Shown: positions 8,261 to 19,642 of the stretch, one piece after another
How positions within the stretch are numbered: the first letter of the stretch is position 1
Layout of the letters: every line of letters starts with the position of its first letter
Assembly (NCBI GenBank): GCA_024743055.1
Contig: JANSXH010000016.1
Coordinates: 20,663 to 84,662 of the forward strand
Direction: 5' to 3'
Origin: Pseudomonadota bacterium
GTDB taxonomy: Bacteria > Pseudomonadota > Alphaproteobacteria > Sneathiellales > Sneathiellaceae
Length of the DNA: 64,000 nt
Made by a program: the position numbers and the translations under genes
The notes under the pieces: model-generated
What the model was told of the DNA's origin: nothing
The model's input: the letters and a program-made list of their open reading frames with translations, nothing else
The model's database searches: none

Positions 8261-9190
8261 TTAGAAGGGCAGGGGAAATTTGCCGAAAATGATCCCTAGC
8301 AATACGATCGCGCCAAAAATTTTATTGGAATGAAACAACATCAGGCAGAGGTCAGAGTTATTGATATCAAGCGTCTTAATCTGCCAAGCTAAATGTACAG
8401 CGGCACCTGCCATAAATGTATAAAATGGCGCGGATAGAGAAAGAAGATATCCTGAAGCAATAATTCCGATAATTGTGATCGAGTAAAAAGCGATAAGCCA
8501 GTAGATAGTATTGGCGCCAAATTTAAGAGCTGTAGATTTTACGCCAATCAGAATGTCATCTTCCTTGTCCTGATGCGCGTAGATGGTGTCATAGCCAAGG
8601 GTCCAGGAAATCCCCGCAACATACAGAATGAAGGGAGCCATCGTTAAATCCCCTCTTACCGCTGCCCATCCAAGCAAGGTTCCGTAATTGAAAGCCAGCC
8701 CCAGGAAGAACTGTGGCCAGTAGGTGAAGCGTTTTGCAAAGGGATAAATTGCCACCAAAATCAAGCTGGCGGCCCCTACAAGAATGGCAAACAGGTTAAA
8801 CTGGAGAAGAACCAGCAATCCAATCAGGCATTGAACACCAAGCCAAATAAAAGCTTGTGTGACGGTAACCTGTCCGCTTGGCAGGGGACGTTTTTTCGTC
8901 CGTTCCACAGCGCCATCGAAGTTTCTGTCAGCAATGTCGTTCAGGGTACACCCGGCGCCTCGCATAACAAGCGCACCAATGCCGAACAGGATAAAGGCCC
9001 AAAAATCCGGCAGATTGTCGGCTGGTGCTGCGAGGGCTATTGACCATAGACAGGGAAAGAGGAGCAGCCAGGTTCCGATGGGCCGATCAAGCCGGGAAAG
9101 CTTCAAATAGGGCTGCACCATCTCCGGCGCATAAAGATCCACCCAGTTCTGTTTACTGGCATCAGCAATGATCTTGTCTGGGCGTCGCAT
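8261..9190 (-). CDS. ubiA: UbiA, 4-hydroxybenzoate polyprenyltransferase
   Basis: Integral membrane protein of 309 residues with the two Asp-rich prenyl-diphosphate/Mg motifs: NDIADRNFDGAVERTKKRPLPSG and the later DTIYAHQDKEDD. It attaches the polyprenyl tail to 4-hydroxybenzoate in ubiquinone synthesis. The RPLPSG following the first motif is typical of UbiA rather than heme O synthase. It is divergent from rsmE with a 98-bp gap that must hold both promoters. Confidence 0.96.
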   Translation of the reverse strand: MRRPDKIIADASKQNWVDLYAPEMVQPYLKLSRLDRPIGTWLLLFPCLWSIALAAPADNLPDFWAFILFGIGALVMRGAGCTLNDIADRNFDGAVERTKKRPLPSGQVTVTQAFIWLGVQCLIGLLVLLQFNLFAILVGAASLILVAIYPFAKRFTYWPQFFLGLAFNYGTLLGWAAVRGDLTMAPFILYVAGISWTLGYDTIYAHQDKEDDILIGVKSTALKFGANTIYWLIAFYSITIIGIIASGYLLSLSAPFYTFMAGAAVHLAWQIKTLDINNSDLCLMLFHSNKIFGAIVLLGIIFGKFPLPF

Positions 9191-9288
9191 CGCTCGCTCT
9201 TTCTCGTGACAAATCCTATGGAAGGAGATGACATTAAAACCTATCTATCGCAATATCTTTGTCCTGAAAACACAATGGAAATCTTTGA

Positions 9289-10026
9289 ATGGCGCAAAAG
9301 CAGTATTCCGTCCGTTTATTTGTCGCAAGTGATTTGGCCAAGGATCTGGGGGTCGTCCTTGATAAAGCCCAATCCCATTATGTCGCAACCGTCATGCGGC
9401 GGCGTGAAGGGGATCGGATCGCCTTGTTTAACGGCAGGGACGGAGAATGGATTGGTACTCTTCAAGACGCGCATAAAAATCATTGCCTCATTCATATCAC
9501 TGAGCAGCTAAGGCCACAGCAGGCAGAGCCTGATATATATATGCTGTTTGCCCCGGTTAAGAAGGCTCAGACGAACTTCATTGTCCAGAAAGCCACCGAA
9601 CTGGGTGCGCAGGAGATCTGGCCCGTACAAACGATCCGTACGAACTCAGAGAGACTTCGGACCGACAAGCTCGGCTTACAAGCGTTGGAAGCGGCGGAAC
9701 AGTGCCAAAGACTGAATGTGCCGGCCATACAGACAACCAGGAAACTTCAAAGCGCGCTAGAAGAGTTGGAACCAGATAGGACATTGATATTTTGCGATGA
9801 AAATCTTGAGGGGCGTGATGCTATCGGGGCGCTAACCGACTTGCGAGAAAGTACCAAATGGGCAGTTCTGACAGGTCCCGAAGGGGGATTTACCGACGAG
9901 GAGGGCGATTTGATCAGAAATCGTAACAATACCCATGCCATCTCGTTGGGGCCTAGATTGCTTAGGGCGGAAACCGCAGTAGTGGCAAGTTTAACCCTTC
10001 TGCAGGCCGTATGTGGCGACTGGTGA
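9289..10026 (+). CDS. rsmE: RsmE, 16S rRNA (uracil1498-N3)-methyltransferase
   Basis: SPOUT-class methyltransferase of 245 residues. The N-terminal PUA-like region (RLFVASDLAK, HYVATVMRRREGDRIALFNG) is followed by the SAM-binding trefoil knot with the signature LTGPEGGFTDEE and the end SLGPRLLRAETAVVASL. It methylates U1498 of 16S rRNA. The ubiA-rsmE-gshA neighbourhood is common in alphaproteobacteria. Confidence 0.96.
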   Translation: MAQKQYSVRLFVASDLAKDLGVVLDKAQSHYVATVMRRREGDRIALFNGRDGEWIGTLQDAHKNHCLIHITEQLRPQQAEPDIYMLFAPVKKAQTNFIVQKATELGAQEIWPVQTIRTNSERLRTDKLGLQALEAAEQCQRLNVPAIQTTRKLQSALEELEPDRTLIFCDENLEGRDAIGALTDLRESTKWAVLTGPEGGFTDEEGDLIRNRNNTHAISLGPRLLRAETAVVASLTLLQAVCGDW

Positions 10027-10171
10027 AGTCTTCCCACATAATCCGCCCTTTCGTGATTGTTCGACATTTTTCGAACTTTAAGCTTGAAGCGGGCTTCGCA
10101 AATTAGTAATTCAAAGGTCTGAGGCCGGACAAAGGGCGCGCTGCCCGGCCATCGACACTAAAGGGGAAGAG

Positions 10172-11539
10172 ATGTCCGGACCGTCAAAAGGCGAACAAGT
10201 TGAAATCGCCAGCAAAGCCCAACTCGTTGAATTTGCGGAGAGTGGTAACAAGCCGTCAGAAAAATGGCGCATTGGAACCGAGCACGAAAAATTCGGCTTC
10301 ACTTTGGATACTTTAGAACCGCTTCCTTATGGCGGGCCGAGCGGTATTGAGGCGATGCTCAAAGGCCTCCAACGGTTTGGCTGGCAGCCGGATTTTGAAG
10401 GCGACAATGTAATCGCCCTGTCCATGGAAGGCTGCTCCATCAGCCTTGAGCCGGGCGGGCAGCTTGAACTCTCGGGCGCTGCCGTCGAAAATCTTCATCA
10501 AACATGTAGTGAGGTGCATACGCATCTTGCGCAGGTAAAAGAAGTGGGGGATGAAATCGGGGTCGGATTTCTGGGTCTCGGATTTAGCCCGAAATGGACC
10601 CTTGCCGAAACCCCGATCATGCCGAAGGGCCGCTACAAGATTATGCGGGACTATATGCCGACAAGAGGGCAGCATGGTCGTGACATGATGTTCCGGTCTT
10701 GTACGGTCCAGGTTAATCTGGACTACTCATCTGAAGCCGACATGATCAAAAAATTCCGCACCAGTCTCGCGTTGCAGCCGTTGGCGACGGCATTGTTTGC
10801 TAACTCCCCTTTTACTGAAGCGCGCCCGAACGGGCATCTTAGCCATCGCAGTTTTATCTGGACAGATACGGATCCGGATCGGACCGGGATGCTGCCCTTC
10901 GTTTTTGAAGAGGGCTTTTCGTTCGAGCAATATGTGGACTACGCCCTCGACGTTCCGATGTATTTCGTCTATCGCGACGGGACCTATGTAAGTGCCGCCG
11001 GCCAGTCCTTTCGCGATTTTATGAAGGGTGAACTGCCGGCTCTGCCCGGAGAGTTGCCGAACCTCGTCGATTGGGACAATCATCTGACAACCCTGTTCCC
11101 GGAAGTGCGGATGAAGCGGTTCCTGGAAATGCGGGGTGCCGATGGCGGACCCTGGCGCCGCCTGTGTGCTTTGCCAGCTCTCTGGGTCGGATTGCTCTAT
11201 GACAACACAGCATTGGACAGTGCCTGGGATCTGGTCAAGGGCTGGTCTGCTGAGGACCGTCAGAGGCTACGTGAAGATGTCATTACCAAAGCACTGAATA
11301 CGGAAATGCCGGATGGCAGGTCTATGCAGGCGTTTGCCTCGGAAGTTCTCAATATTGCCTCTGCAGGTCTAAAGGCGCGTAAACGTATGGACAGTTTCGG
11401 AGACGATGAGACCCATTTCCTGAATGCCTTGAAAACAACTGTTGAGACAGGGCAAACACCAGCAGAAGAGATGCTAGAGAAATATCATGGCGACTGGAGT
11501 GAAAAGATTGATCCGGTCTTTTCTGAATACGCGTATTGA
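10172..11539 (+). CDS. gshA: Glutamate-cysteine ligase, plant/alphaproteobacterial type
   Basis: Protein of 455 residues; the GTEHEKFGF segment near residue 35 and the [18 protein letters not shown] block are hallmarks of the class 3 (plant-like) glutamate-cysteine ligases, unrelated in detail to enterobacterial GshA. It performs the ATP-dependent first step of glutathione synthesis. Several Cys residues are present (C87, C110 region), as in redox-regulated relatives. The start has AGGGGAAGAG upstream. It ends four bases before the convergent cytochrome gene. Confidence 0.95.
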   Translation: MSGPSKGEQVEIASKAQLVEFAESGNKPSEKWRIGTEHEKFGFTLDTLEPLPYGGPSGIEAMLKGLQRFGWQPDFEGDNVIALSMEGCSISLEPGGQLELSGAAVENLHQTCSEVHTHLAQVKEVGDEIGVGFLGLGFSPKWTLAETPIMPKGRYKIMRDYMPTRGQHGRDMMFRSCTVQVNLDYSSEADMIKKFRTSLALQPLATALFANSPFTEARPNGHLSHRSFIWTDTDPDRTGMLPFVFEEGFSFEQYVDYALDVPMYFVYRDGTYVSAAGQSFRDFMKGELPALPGELPNLVDWDNHLTTLFPEVRMKRFLEMRGADGGPWRRLCALPALWVGLLYDNTALDSAWDLVKGWSAEDRQRLREDVITKALNTEMPDGRSMQAFASEVLNIASAGLKARKRMDSFGDDETHFLNALKTTVETGQTPAEEMLEKYHGDWSEKIDPVFSEYAY

Positions 11540-11542
11540 GGT

Positions 11543-12376
11543 TCATCCTCTGGGTTGGCGATAAATCGCCAGAGCTTGATCAAACCGGTTTTTGATTAGT
11601 GCCTGTTTGATCATTTTCAGGGATTGCACTTCTCGTTGGCTTTGTTCTTGGTTTTCCTCTGTCAGATGGCGCCCTAGGTCCGCCCGGATTAAATCGACTA
11701 GTTCCAGAGCACGTTCTTTGTCACCGTCCCGGATTGGACGTTCCAGGAGAGGAAAGTAAGACAGTTCTATATCCTTCTTTTTCTTTTCAGTGCCGTCCAT
11801 CTCCAATGCGTTCATATAGGATACTAAAGCGTCCAGTTGATCCTGTTTTGGCTCTGGTCCGCCAAATTCTGTGACGGTGACATGACGTGTAAAGGCAGGT
11901 AGATCCTGGAATACAATAGCTGTGCCATAAGGAGCTGTTTCCGCGACATCTCGCAATGAAGGTATGTCAATCGGATTGTCTTTCCCGTCTTCAAAACCGG
12001 CCTGCCAGAACCGGTGACTGACATCAATCCGTCCGGGTTTATCGGAGAGGCCGTCAATGTAGAAGCTTGTGTTTACATGTCCATTGGTGTGGCAGCTATC
12101 GCAGGAGAGGCCGATACGTATGGCTTTTTCTCCCAAAATCTCCGGGCTCCGAAACAGGAGGCGGCCATACAGGAATTTTTCATCCTGGACAGTTCCAGTT
12201 CTAAGCAACTCGGAAGGGCGGTCTATTGTCAGATCCGTCGTGCTTCCTGGTGGAAGCCAGTCCTCAGCGGGGGCCACAGAACTGGCCAGAAAAAGGGCTC
12301 CCGCTGCACCCAGTGCCCAGAAAAGAGAAGACACTATGCCTTTTTTTAAAGATCTCTTAGCCAGCTGTCCCGCCAA
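11543..12376 (-). CDS. Monoheme c-type cytochrome, MauG/cytochrome c peroxidase-like
   Basis: Exported protein of up to 277 residues. After a basic n-region and a hydrophobic segment (about 13-36) comes one heme-binding CDSCH (C92, C95, H96), then a region like the C-terminal half of MauG/CCP proteins (DIPSLRDVAETAPYG, TEFGG). There is only one CxxCH, so it is not a typical diheme peroxidase; it may be a periplasmic electron carrier or a derived enzyme. The TTG start at 12376 overlaps the end of tldD by 20 bases and has GAAGGA upstream. A GTG at 12334 with AAGG upstream is an alternative that still leaves a signal peptide. The function is not known. Confidence 0.8.
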   Translation of the reverse strand: MAGQLAKRSLKKGIVSSLFWALGAAGALFLASSVAPAEDWLPPGSTTDLTIDRPSELLRTGTVQDEKFLYGRLLFRSPEILGEKAIRIGLSCDSCHTNGHVNTSFYIDGLSDKPGRIDVSHRFWQAGFEDGKDNPIDIPSLRDVAETAPYGTAIVFQDLPAFTRHVTVTEFGGPEPKQDQLDALVSYMNALEMDGTEKKKKDIELSYFPLLERPIRDGDKERALELVDLIRADLGRHLTEENQEQSQREVQSLKMIKQALIKNRFDQALAIYRQPRG

Positions 12377-13790
12377 CGGTTAGTCCTTCTATCAGCATGG
12401 TCGGCTGGCCAACACCAACAGGGACACTCTGTCCGGCTTTACCGCAGGTTCCAATCCCTGTATCCAGCTCCATGTCATTGCCAATGGCCTTCACTTTTTT
12501 AAGAGCTTCACTGCCTGTTCCAATTAAGGTAGCTCCCTTGACCGGAGCCGTCAGTTTGCCATCCTCAATGAGATAGGCTTCCGTGCAGGAAAAGACAAAT
12601 TTTCCGGAAGTGATATCTACCTGTCCGCCGCCAAAGTTAGACGTATACAACCCTTTCTTGACGGATTTCACGATGTCGGCCGGATCGTCTTTGCCGGCCA
12701 GCATATAGGTATTGGTCATCCTCGGCATGGGCATATGGGCAAAGCTTTCCCGCCGACCGTTACCAGTAGGCTCAACACCCATCAGTCGCGCATTTTGGCG
12801 GTCCTGCATATAGCCAACCAGGATACCATCTTCGATCAGGGTAGTAGAAGAAGTGGCGGTTCCCTCGTCATCAATGCTCAGCGATCCGCGTCTGTCAGGA
12901 ATTGTCCCGTCATCTACAACCGTGACACCAGGGGCTGCTACGCGTTTGCCGATCAGATCAGAGAAGACAGAGGTTTTCTTGCGATTAAAGTCCCCTTCGA
13001 GACCATGTCCAATTGCCTCGTGAAGAATGATGCCAGGCCACCCCGGGCCAAGAACAACCTGCATTTCTCCCGCCGGCGCATCAACGGATTCCAAATTAAC
13101 CAAGGCTTGCCGAAGGGCTTCGTCGGCAGCCGATTTCCAAGTTTCTTCTTCCAAATAGAAGTCATAGCCAGTTCGGCCACCCATGCCATGATTCCCTGAT
13201 TCCCGGCGACCATCTTTCTCAACAACCACGGACACGTTTAGTCGAACCAGAGGGCGGATATCACCGGAGCGCTCTCCACCAGCTCTGATAATCTCTACGC
13301 CTTGCCAGGAACCCGCAAGAGACACGGATACCTGGACCACACGTTTATCTTTTTGCCGCGCATAGGCATCTATTTCCGAGAGAGCTTTGACCTTGGCATC
13401 AAAAGGAATTTCGGAAAGGGGATTGTCATCTCTATAAAGTGCGCTGTTAGCTCCAGCCGGAGGGAGGGCCCGTGCGCCGCTCTGACCAGTTTGAACCGCG
13501 CGAACTGTTTCAGTCGCATTTTTGATCGCCTGCTCGCTCAAATCAGAGGCGTGAGCAAAGCCTGTCGCTTCACCAACGACAGCCCGCAAGCCAAAGCCCT
13601 GTGTAGTGTCGAAGCTAGCGCTTTTTAACCGGCCATCATCAAAAGAGAATCCCTCGGACTGCCTATATTCTAAAAACAACTCTCCATCATCGGCGCCACC
13701 AAGTGCTTCAGATACAAGATTTTCAACTATCCCCCGGTCCATCCCGGTCGGGTCAAAGAACAATTCATTCGCGGTTTTTACGTCAGTCAT
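12357..13790 (-). CDS. tldD: TldD, metalloprotease
   Basis: TldD of 477 residues from the Met at 13790, the size expected for the family; an in-frame Met nine codons earlier (13817) is possible. The zinc protease motif HEAIGH is present (GIILHEAIGHGLEGDFNRK), as are the DDEGTATSSTTLIEDG and ending LIEGLTVGG blocks. With TldE it forms the protease that processes peptides such as microcins and degrades CcdA in E. coli. A cytochrome gene overlaps its 3' end, an arrangement I do not know from other genomes. Confidence 0.94.
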   Translation of the reverse strand: MTDVKTANELFFDPTGMDRGIVENLVSEALGGADDGELFLEYRQSEGFSFDDGRLKSASFDTTQGFGLRAVVGEATGFAHASDLSEQAIKNATETVRAVQTGQSGARALPPAGANSALYRDDNPLSEIPFDAKVKALSEIDAYARQKDKRVVQVSVSLAGSWQGVEIIRAGGERSGDIRPLVRLNVSVVVEKDGRRESGNHGMGGRTGYDFYLEEETWKSAADEALRQALVNLESVDAPAGEMQVVLGPGWPGIILHEAIGHGLEGDFNRKKTSVFSDLIGKRVAAPGVTVVDDGTIPDRRGSLSIDDEGTATSSTTLIEDGILVGYMQDRQNARLMGVEPTGNGRRESFAHMPMPRMTNTYMLAGKDDPADIVKSVKKGLYTSNFGGGQVDITSGKFVFSCTEAYLIEDGKLTAPVKGATLIGTGSEALKKVKAIGNDMELDTGIGTCGKAGQSVPVGVGQPTMLIEGLTVGGTAG

Positions 13791-13910
13791 ACGGGCGGCT
13801 CCGGGATAAAATGCCAAGGGCTATTCCTGTATATATGTCGCTTTCCAACCAAATTGTCGAGGTCTGGCAGAAAGTGAGAAAAAGATTCTTTGAGGTTAAA
13901 AGATTTTGGG

Positions 13911-13927
13911 TGTGACAAAGTGTCACA
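13911..13927. promoter_or_regulatory. Operator-like inverted repeat between tldD and coxB
   Basis: TGTGACA-AAG-TGTCACA is a perfect inverted repeat with 7-bp arms and a 3-bp spacer. It resembles a CRP/FNR-superfamily site, but the spacing is one base longer than the canonical TGTGA-N6-TCACA. It lies 94 bp above the tldD start on one side and 232 bp before the coxB promoter on the other. I see no gene in 13818-14230. Confidence 0.4.
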
Positions 13928-14142
13928 ATGGCTTGAAAAAAAATTCAAAATTCCATCAAAAAAGAATGACTGCCCTCTTCTGCTAGACTATCCTTAACTT
14001 CCTATAAAATATAGGTTTTCTCATGCCTTGTGCTTTGTAGCTCAGCGGTTTTCTGACTAAGATGTACTGAATTATGTCGTCTTAGGCTTGTTCTTCTGTC
14101 TATCCGTGGTGTAGTTTCCGGCGCAATGACATCGAAACCTTT

Positions 14143-14171
14143 TTGATTTGGGTTTCTAGAATTAGTATAAA
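14143..14171 (+). promoter_or_regulatory. Sigma70-type promoter of the cytochrome oxidase operon
   Basis: TTGATT at 14143-14148 and TATAAA at 14166-14171, separated by exactly 17 bases, about 60 bases before the coxB start. Both boxes are close to consensus, making this the most convincing promoter in the gene-free stretch 13818-14230. Confidence 0.6.
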
Positions 14172-14230
14172 TCAAGAAACTGTCCGAATTTTGGCCGGAC
14201 ACACTGTTTAGTGATTACAGACGGGAATGA

Positions 14231-15091
14231 ATGATGGGAATGGTTAGGAAACTTGGCGCAGTTCTGTTTGCAGGAGCGGCGATGATCTTGACAATGGGAA
14301 CAGCTGTTGCCGAAGAAGGCCAGGGTCAGCCGGTACCTTGGCAAATTGACTTGCAAGCGGCATTCTCGCCAGTAGCAGCGGAAATGCATAGTTTTCACAA
14401 TATGCTTTTGTGGATTATCAGTATTATTTCACTGTTCGTGTTGTTCTTGCTGATCTATGTGATGGTCAGATATAACCGCAGAGCCAACCCCAATCCGTCA
14501 AAAACTTCTCACAATACACTCATCGAAATCGTTTGGACCGTCGCTCCAATCGTGATCCTTGTAGTTATCGCGCTGCCATCGTTTAAACTGCTCTATTATG
14601 GGGACAGAATTGAGACTCCGGACATGACCATTAAGGCAATCGGTTACCAATGGTACTGGGGCTATGAATATATGGATGAGGACGACCTCGCTTTTGAAGC
14701 CATTATGCTTGAAGAAGACGAGTTGAAACCGGGCCAGCCACGCTTGTTGGCCACAGACAACGCTATTGTTGTTCCGGTCGAAACTAACATCCGCATTCTC
14801 GTAACAGCCGAAGACGTTTTGCATTCATGGGCAATGCCGGCTTTGGGCGTGAAAATGGATGCTGTGCCGGGCCGTTTGAATGAGACCTGGATGCGCATTG
14901 AAAAAGAGGGCGTTTATTACGGTCAGTGCTCAGAGCTTTGCGGTACCCGCCACGGCTTCATGCCGATTATGGTGAAAGCGGTGAGCAAGGAGGACTATGC
15001 AAACTGGCTTGTCGAAGCCAAAAAAGAATTCGCAAGTGGGGATACGCCGACGATTAAATTCGCGCAAGTCGAATCCTCCCGCGCACAGTAA
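14231..15091 (+). CDS. coxB: Cytochrome c oxidase subunit II (aa3 type)
   Basis: Protein of 286 residues with a signal peptide, two membrane helices (about 55-80 and 97-120), and a periplasmic cupredoxin domain. The CuA site is intact: CSELCGTRHGFMPI gives C-x3-C-x3-H-x2-M, and the aromatic electron-entry stretch YQWYWGYEY is present. CuA receives electrons from cytochrome c and passes them to subunit I. It is the first gene of the operon. A Met three codons in is an alternative start. Confidence 0.97.
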   Translation: MMGMVRKLGAVLFAGAAMILTMGTAVAEEGQGQPVPWQIDLQAAFSPVAAEMHSFHNMLLWIISIISLFVLFLLIYVMVRYNRRANPNPSKTSHNTLIEIVWTVAPIVILVVIALPSFKLLYYGDRIETPDMTIKAIGYQWYWGYEYMDEDDLAFEAIMLEEDELKPGQPRLLATDNAIVVPVETNIRILVTAEDVLHSWAMPALGVKMDAVPGRLNETWMRIEKEGVYYGQCSELCGTRHGFMPIMVKAVSKEDYANWLVEAKKEFASGDTPTIKFAQVESSRAQ

Positions 15092-16720
<1,629 letters not shown>

Positions 16721-16739
16721 GGTGCGATAGGAGTTACTT

Positions 16740-17660
16740 GTGTCCGACACAAGCCTTGTAAAAGAAGCAATCGAGACCCGCGCTCCGACTGAATTGGCGC
16801 GGGTCGGCGACTATTTTGCCCTTCTTAAACCCCGGGTAATGTCCCTCGTGGTGTTCACGGGGCTGGTGGGTCTTGTCGTCGCGCCGGGTACATTGCATCC
16901 GGTTCTCGCCTTCACCGCCTTGCTATGTATTGCTGTCGGCGCCGGTGCGTCTGGTGCGATTAATATGTGGTTTGACGCGGATATCGACGAGATTATGGAG
17001 CGCACAAAAGATCGGCCAATCCCGGCAGGGAGGGTCACAGCGAATGAGGCGTTGGCTTTTGGGGCGACCTTGTCTGTTGCCTCTGTTGTCCTGATGGGGC
17101 TCGCTGTTAATCTCGTGGCCGCCTTGTTACTTGCCGTGACGATTGCCTTTTATGTTTTCGTTTACACCATGTGGCTGAAACGGCGCACGCCTCAGAATAT
17201 TGTTATTGGCGGCGCGGCCGGGGCCTTTCCCCCGATGATCGGCTGGGCGGCCGTGACCGGGGATGTGAGCCTGGAATCGATCGTTCTTTTCGCCATCATT
17301 TTCATGTGGACGCCACCTCATTTCTGGGCGCTCTCCCTATGGCGGGATATTGATTATGCCAAGGCAGGAGTTCCAATGTTGCCGGTTGTTGCCGGTCGGG
17401 AAGCCACCCGCAAACAGGTTGTGCTGTACAGTGTACTGCTGTTTCCGGTGACGGTGATGCCCTATTTCCTTGGATATGCAGGAATATTCTACGGGGCGGG
17501 AGCGGCAATCTTAAGTGGGCTGTTCCTTTTCTCGGCTTTGAAAATCTGGATTAAGAAGGATGAGAAAAGTGCGAAGCAGCTCTTTGCCTATTCCATTCTG
17601 TATCTATTTCTGTTGTTCGCCATGCTCCTAGGAGAGAGTCTTGTCAAGGTTGTTGCTTAA
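16740..17660 (+). CDS. ctaB: Heme O synthase (protoheme IX farnesyltransferase)
   Basis: Polytopic membrane protein of 306 residues in the UbiA superfamily. The first Asp-rich motif is [24 protein letters not shown], diagnostic of heme O synthases; [27 protein letters not shown] is the second signature. It farnesylates heme B to heme O for the oxidase. The start is GTG, supported by AGGAG six bases upstream. Confidence 0.97.
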   Translation: MSDTSLVKEAIETRAPTELARVGDYFALLKPRVMSLVVFTGLVGLVVAPGTLHPVLAFTALLCIAVGAGASGAINMWFDADIDEIMERTKDRPIPAGRVTANEALAFGATLSVASVVLMGLAVNLVAALLLAVTIAFYVFVYTMWLKRRTPQNIVIGGAAGAFPPMIGWAAVTGDVSLESIVLFAIIFMWTPPHFWALSLWRDIDYAKAGVPMLPVVAGREATRKQVVLYSVLLFPVTVMPYFLGYAGIFYGAGAAILSGLFLFSALKIWIKKDEKSAKQLFAYSILYLFLLFAMLLGESLVKVVA

Positions 17661-17661
17661 C

Positions 17662-17781
17662 ATGCCCCTGGATGATGAACACAAGAAGCGCCGGCTTCGT
17701 AATTTTGCTGTTGGCGGTATTCTGCTGGCTCTCGTGGTGCTGTTTTACTTCATTACCATTGTTAAAATGGCGGGAGCATAG
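17662..17781 (+). CDS. coxF: CoxF-like small membrane protein
   Basis: A 39-residue protein with a charged N-terminus (DDEHKKRRLRN) and one membrane helix ending ITIVKMAGA. It starts one base after the ctaB stop and ends eight bases before ctaG. The same position and pattern (basic, then helix, then IVKxG) are seen for CoxF in rhizobial oxidase operons. Its role is thought to be oxidase assembly, but is poorly defined. Confidence 0.85.
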   Translation: MPLDDEHKKRRLRNFAVGGILLALVVLFYFITIVKMAGA

Positions 17782-17789
17782 ATAGCCTC

Positions 17790-18374
17790 ATGCAAAACCA
17801 GAAAAAATCCAAGCGGTTGGCTCTGATCCTTGTTTCCGTTGTCGCGGGAATGGTGGGTCTGTCCTATGCCTCTGTACCGCTCTATGATCTTTTCTGTCGG
17901 GTGACCGGCTATGGGGGAACAACACAGCAGGCCGACATTGCCCCGGACGTTATTCTCGATCGCGAGATGATCATTGAGTTTGACGCCAATACAAGCCGGG
18001 GCATGCCGTGGGATTTCAAACCGACGGCGCATCGGGTGACCATGAAAGTGGGAGAAACGGGACTCGCCTTTTATCAGGCCCATAATCCGACCAATAAGAC
18101 AATCAAGGGCACCGCGACCTTTAATGTCACCCCGCAAAAGGTTGGCCAGTATTTCACCAAGATCGATTGTTTCTGTTTCACGGAGCAGGTGCTGAAGCCC
18201 GGTGAAAAGGTGGACATGCCCGTGACATTTTTTGTCGATCCGGAAATTGCCGATGACCCGAACGTCAGTGAAGTTAAGGTCATCACTTTGTCCTACACCT
18301 TTTTTATCAGTGAGGATGAGGAAGAGCTGGATGTTTCTTCGAACGAAGAAGAAAAGCCAGTTGACGTAAATTGA
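17790..18374 (+). CDS. ctaG: CtaG/Cox11, copper insertion protein
   Basis: Protein of 194 residues with one N-terminal membrane helix and the periplasmic Cox11 beta domain. The copper-binding CFCF motif is present (KIDCFCFTEQVLKPGE), as is the conserved YDLFCRVTGYGG segment after the helix. It delivers copper to the CuB site of subunit I. The position between ctaB/coxF and coxC matches other alphaproteobacteria. Confidence 0.97.
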   Translation: MQNQKKSKRLALILVSVVAGMVGLSYASVPLYDLFCRVTGYGGTTQQADIAPDVILDREMIIEFDANTSRGMPWDFKPTAHRVTMKVGETGLAFYQAHNPTNKTIKGTATFNVTPQKVGQYFTKIDCFCFTEQVLKPGEKVDMPVTFFVDPEIADDPNVSEVKVITLSYTFFISEDEEELDVSSNEEEKPVDVN

Positions 18375-18437
18375 TTGAGTAACGCGTAAAATGATAGAAT
18401 ACCGGAGGGGATCCGGAGGAATTGCAGGAGTTTAAGA

Positions 18438-19253
18438 ATGGCAGATTCACACGCCAAACAACATGATTACCACCTGGTGGACCCAAGTCCGTGGCCGGCG
18501 CTCGCGTCAATCGCCGCGTTCGTGAGTGCCATTGGTGCCGTCATGTGGATGCATGAGGCAACTTATGGCATGGCGCTTTTCTTCATCGGCTTTGCCGTCC
18601 TTTGCTACACCGCCTTCACCTGGTGGCGGGATGTGGTCAAGGAAGGGGAGCATGAAGGGCATCACACCCCCGTTGTCCAACTAGGATTGCGTTACGGCAT
18701 GATCATGTTCATTGCCTCCGAGGTGATGTTCTTCGTGGCCTGGTTCTGGGCCTATTTCAACGCCGGCCTATTTCCAAGTGAAGTCGGCGGTGGTATCTGG
18801 CCACCAGAGGGGATCCTTACCTTTAACCCCTGGCATATCCCACTGCTCAACACGATTATCCTGCTGCTGTCCGGCACGACCGTTACCTGGGCCCATCACG
18901 CCCTGCAGCATGGGGATCGCAAAGGCCTGGTTCAAGGTCTGACCTTGACAGTTATCCTCGGTGCCTCTTTTACAGCCGTTCAGATATACGAATATAGCCA
19001 TGCGGCCTTTGGATTTACCGATGGTATCTATCCGTCCACCTTCTATATGGCGACAGGTTTCCACGGCGCTCACGTCTTCATCGGAACCGTCTTCCTGCTG
19101 GTTTGCCTGTTCCGGGCCATGAAGGGTCACTTCACATCGACCCATCATTTCGGATTTGAAGCAGCTGCCTGGTACTGGCATTTCGTTGATGTCGTCTGGC
19201 TGTTCCTGTTCTTCGCTGTTTACTGGTGGGGTGCTGGTCCTCCCTGGACCTGA
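18438..19253 (+). CDS. coxC: Cytochrome c oxidase subunit III
   Basis: Seven-helix protein of 271 residues with the family blocks [20 protein letters not shown] (helix with the conserved Glu), [21 protein letters not shown] and the end [17 protein letters not shown]. It stabilises subunit I and keeps proton uptake active. AGGAG precedes the ATG by eight bases. Confidence 0.97.
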   Translation: MADSHAKQHDYHLVDPSPWPALASIAAFVSAIGAVMWMHEATYGMALFFIGFAVLCYTAFTWWRDVVKEGEHEGHHTPVVQLGLRYGMIMFIASEVMFFVAWFWAYFNAGLFPSEVGGGIWPPEGILTFNPWHIPLLNTIILLLSGTTVTWAHHALQHGDRKGLVQGLTLTVILGASFTAVQIYEYSHAAFGFTDGIYPSTFYMATGFHGAHVFIGTVFLLVCLFRAMKGHFTSTHHFGFEAAAWYWHFVDVVWLFLFFAVYWWGAGPPWT

Positions 19254-19265
19254 TCCAGGGATCTA

Positions 19266-19640
19266 ATGGCCAGTTCAGTTGGCAATTCTGTTTCCCCTTT
19301 TCGCTCCGGACTCACCTGCAAATGTCCGGTTTGCGGAAAGGGGAAACTTTTTAAGGGCTTCCTGGAGGTTCGAGAAAACTGTCCCGAGTGCGGACAGGAC
19401 TTCTCAGAAGTCAATAGCGGCGATGGCCCGGCAGTCTTTATCATCTTCATCGTCGGGTTTGTTGTGGTCGGATTGGCGTTCTGGACAGAATTTACCTTTA
19501 GCCCGCCGTACTGGCTGCAATTGACAATCTGGCTGCCGACCATATTTATTCTATCCATAGGCCTGCTGCGTCCGGCCAAATCTCTGTTGATCGCCCTGCA
19601 ATTCAAACATAAGGCAGGCTCGGAAATTAAGCGTAATTGA
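19266..19640 (+). CDS. DUF983 family membrane protein
   Basis: Protein of 124 residues: a zinc-ribbon-like N-terminus with two cysteine pairs (CKCPVCGKGKLF and CPECG), then two membrane helices. DUF983 genes commonly sit between coxC and surf1 in alphaproteobacteria, suggesting a role in oxidase biogenesis, but no biochemical function is established. It begins 12 bases after coxC. Confidence 0.92.
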   Translation: MASSVGNSVSPFRSGLTCKCPVCGKGKLFKGFLEVRENCPECGQDFSEVNSGDGPAVFIIFIVGFVVVGLAFWTEFTFSPPYWLQLTIWLPTIFILSIGLLRPAKSLLIALQFKHKAGSEIKRN

Positions 19641-19642
19641 TC

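Noticed and set aside
7562..8299. Open frame antisense to ubiD (about 245 codons)
   Set aside because: It overlaps the well-supported ubiD frame completely and shows no recognisable protein.
14002..14202. Small open frame in the tldD-coxB gap on the minus strand
   Set aside because: No RBS or signal and no protein-like composition; it overlaps the coxB promoter.
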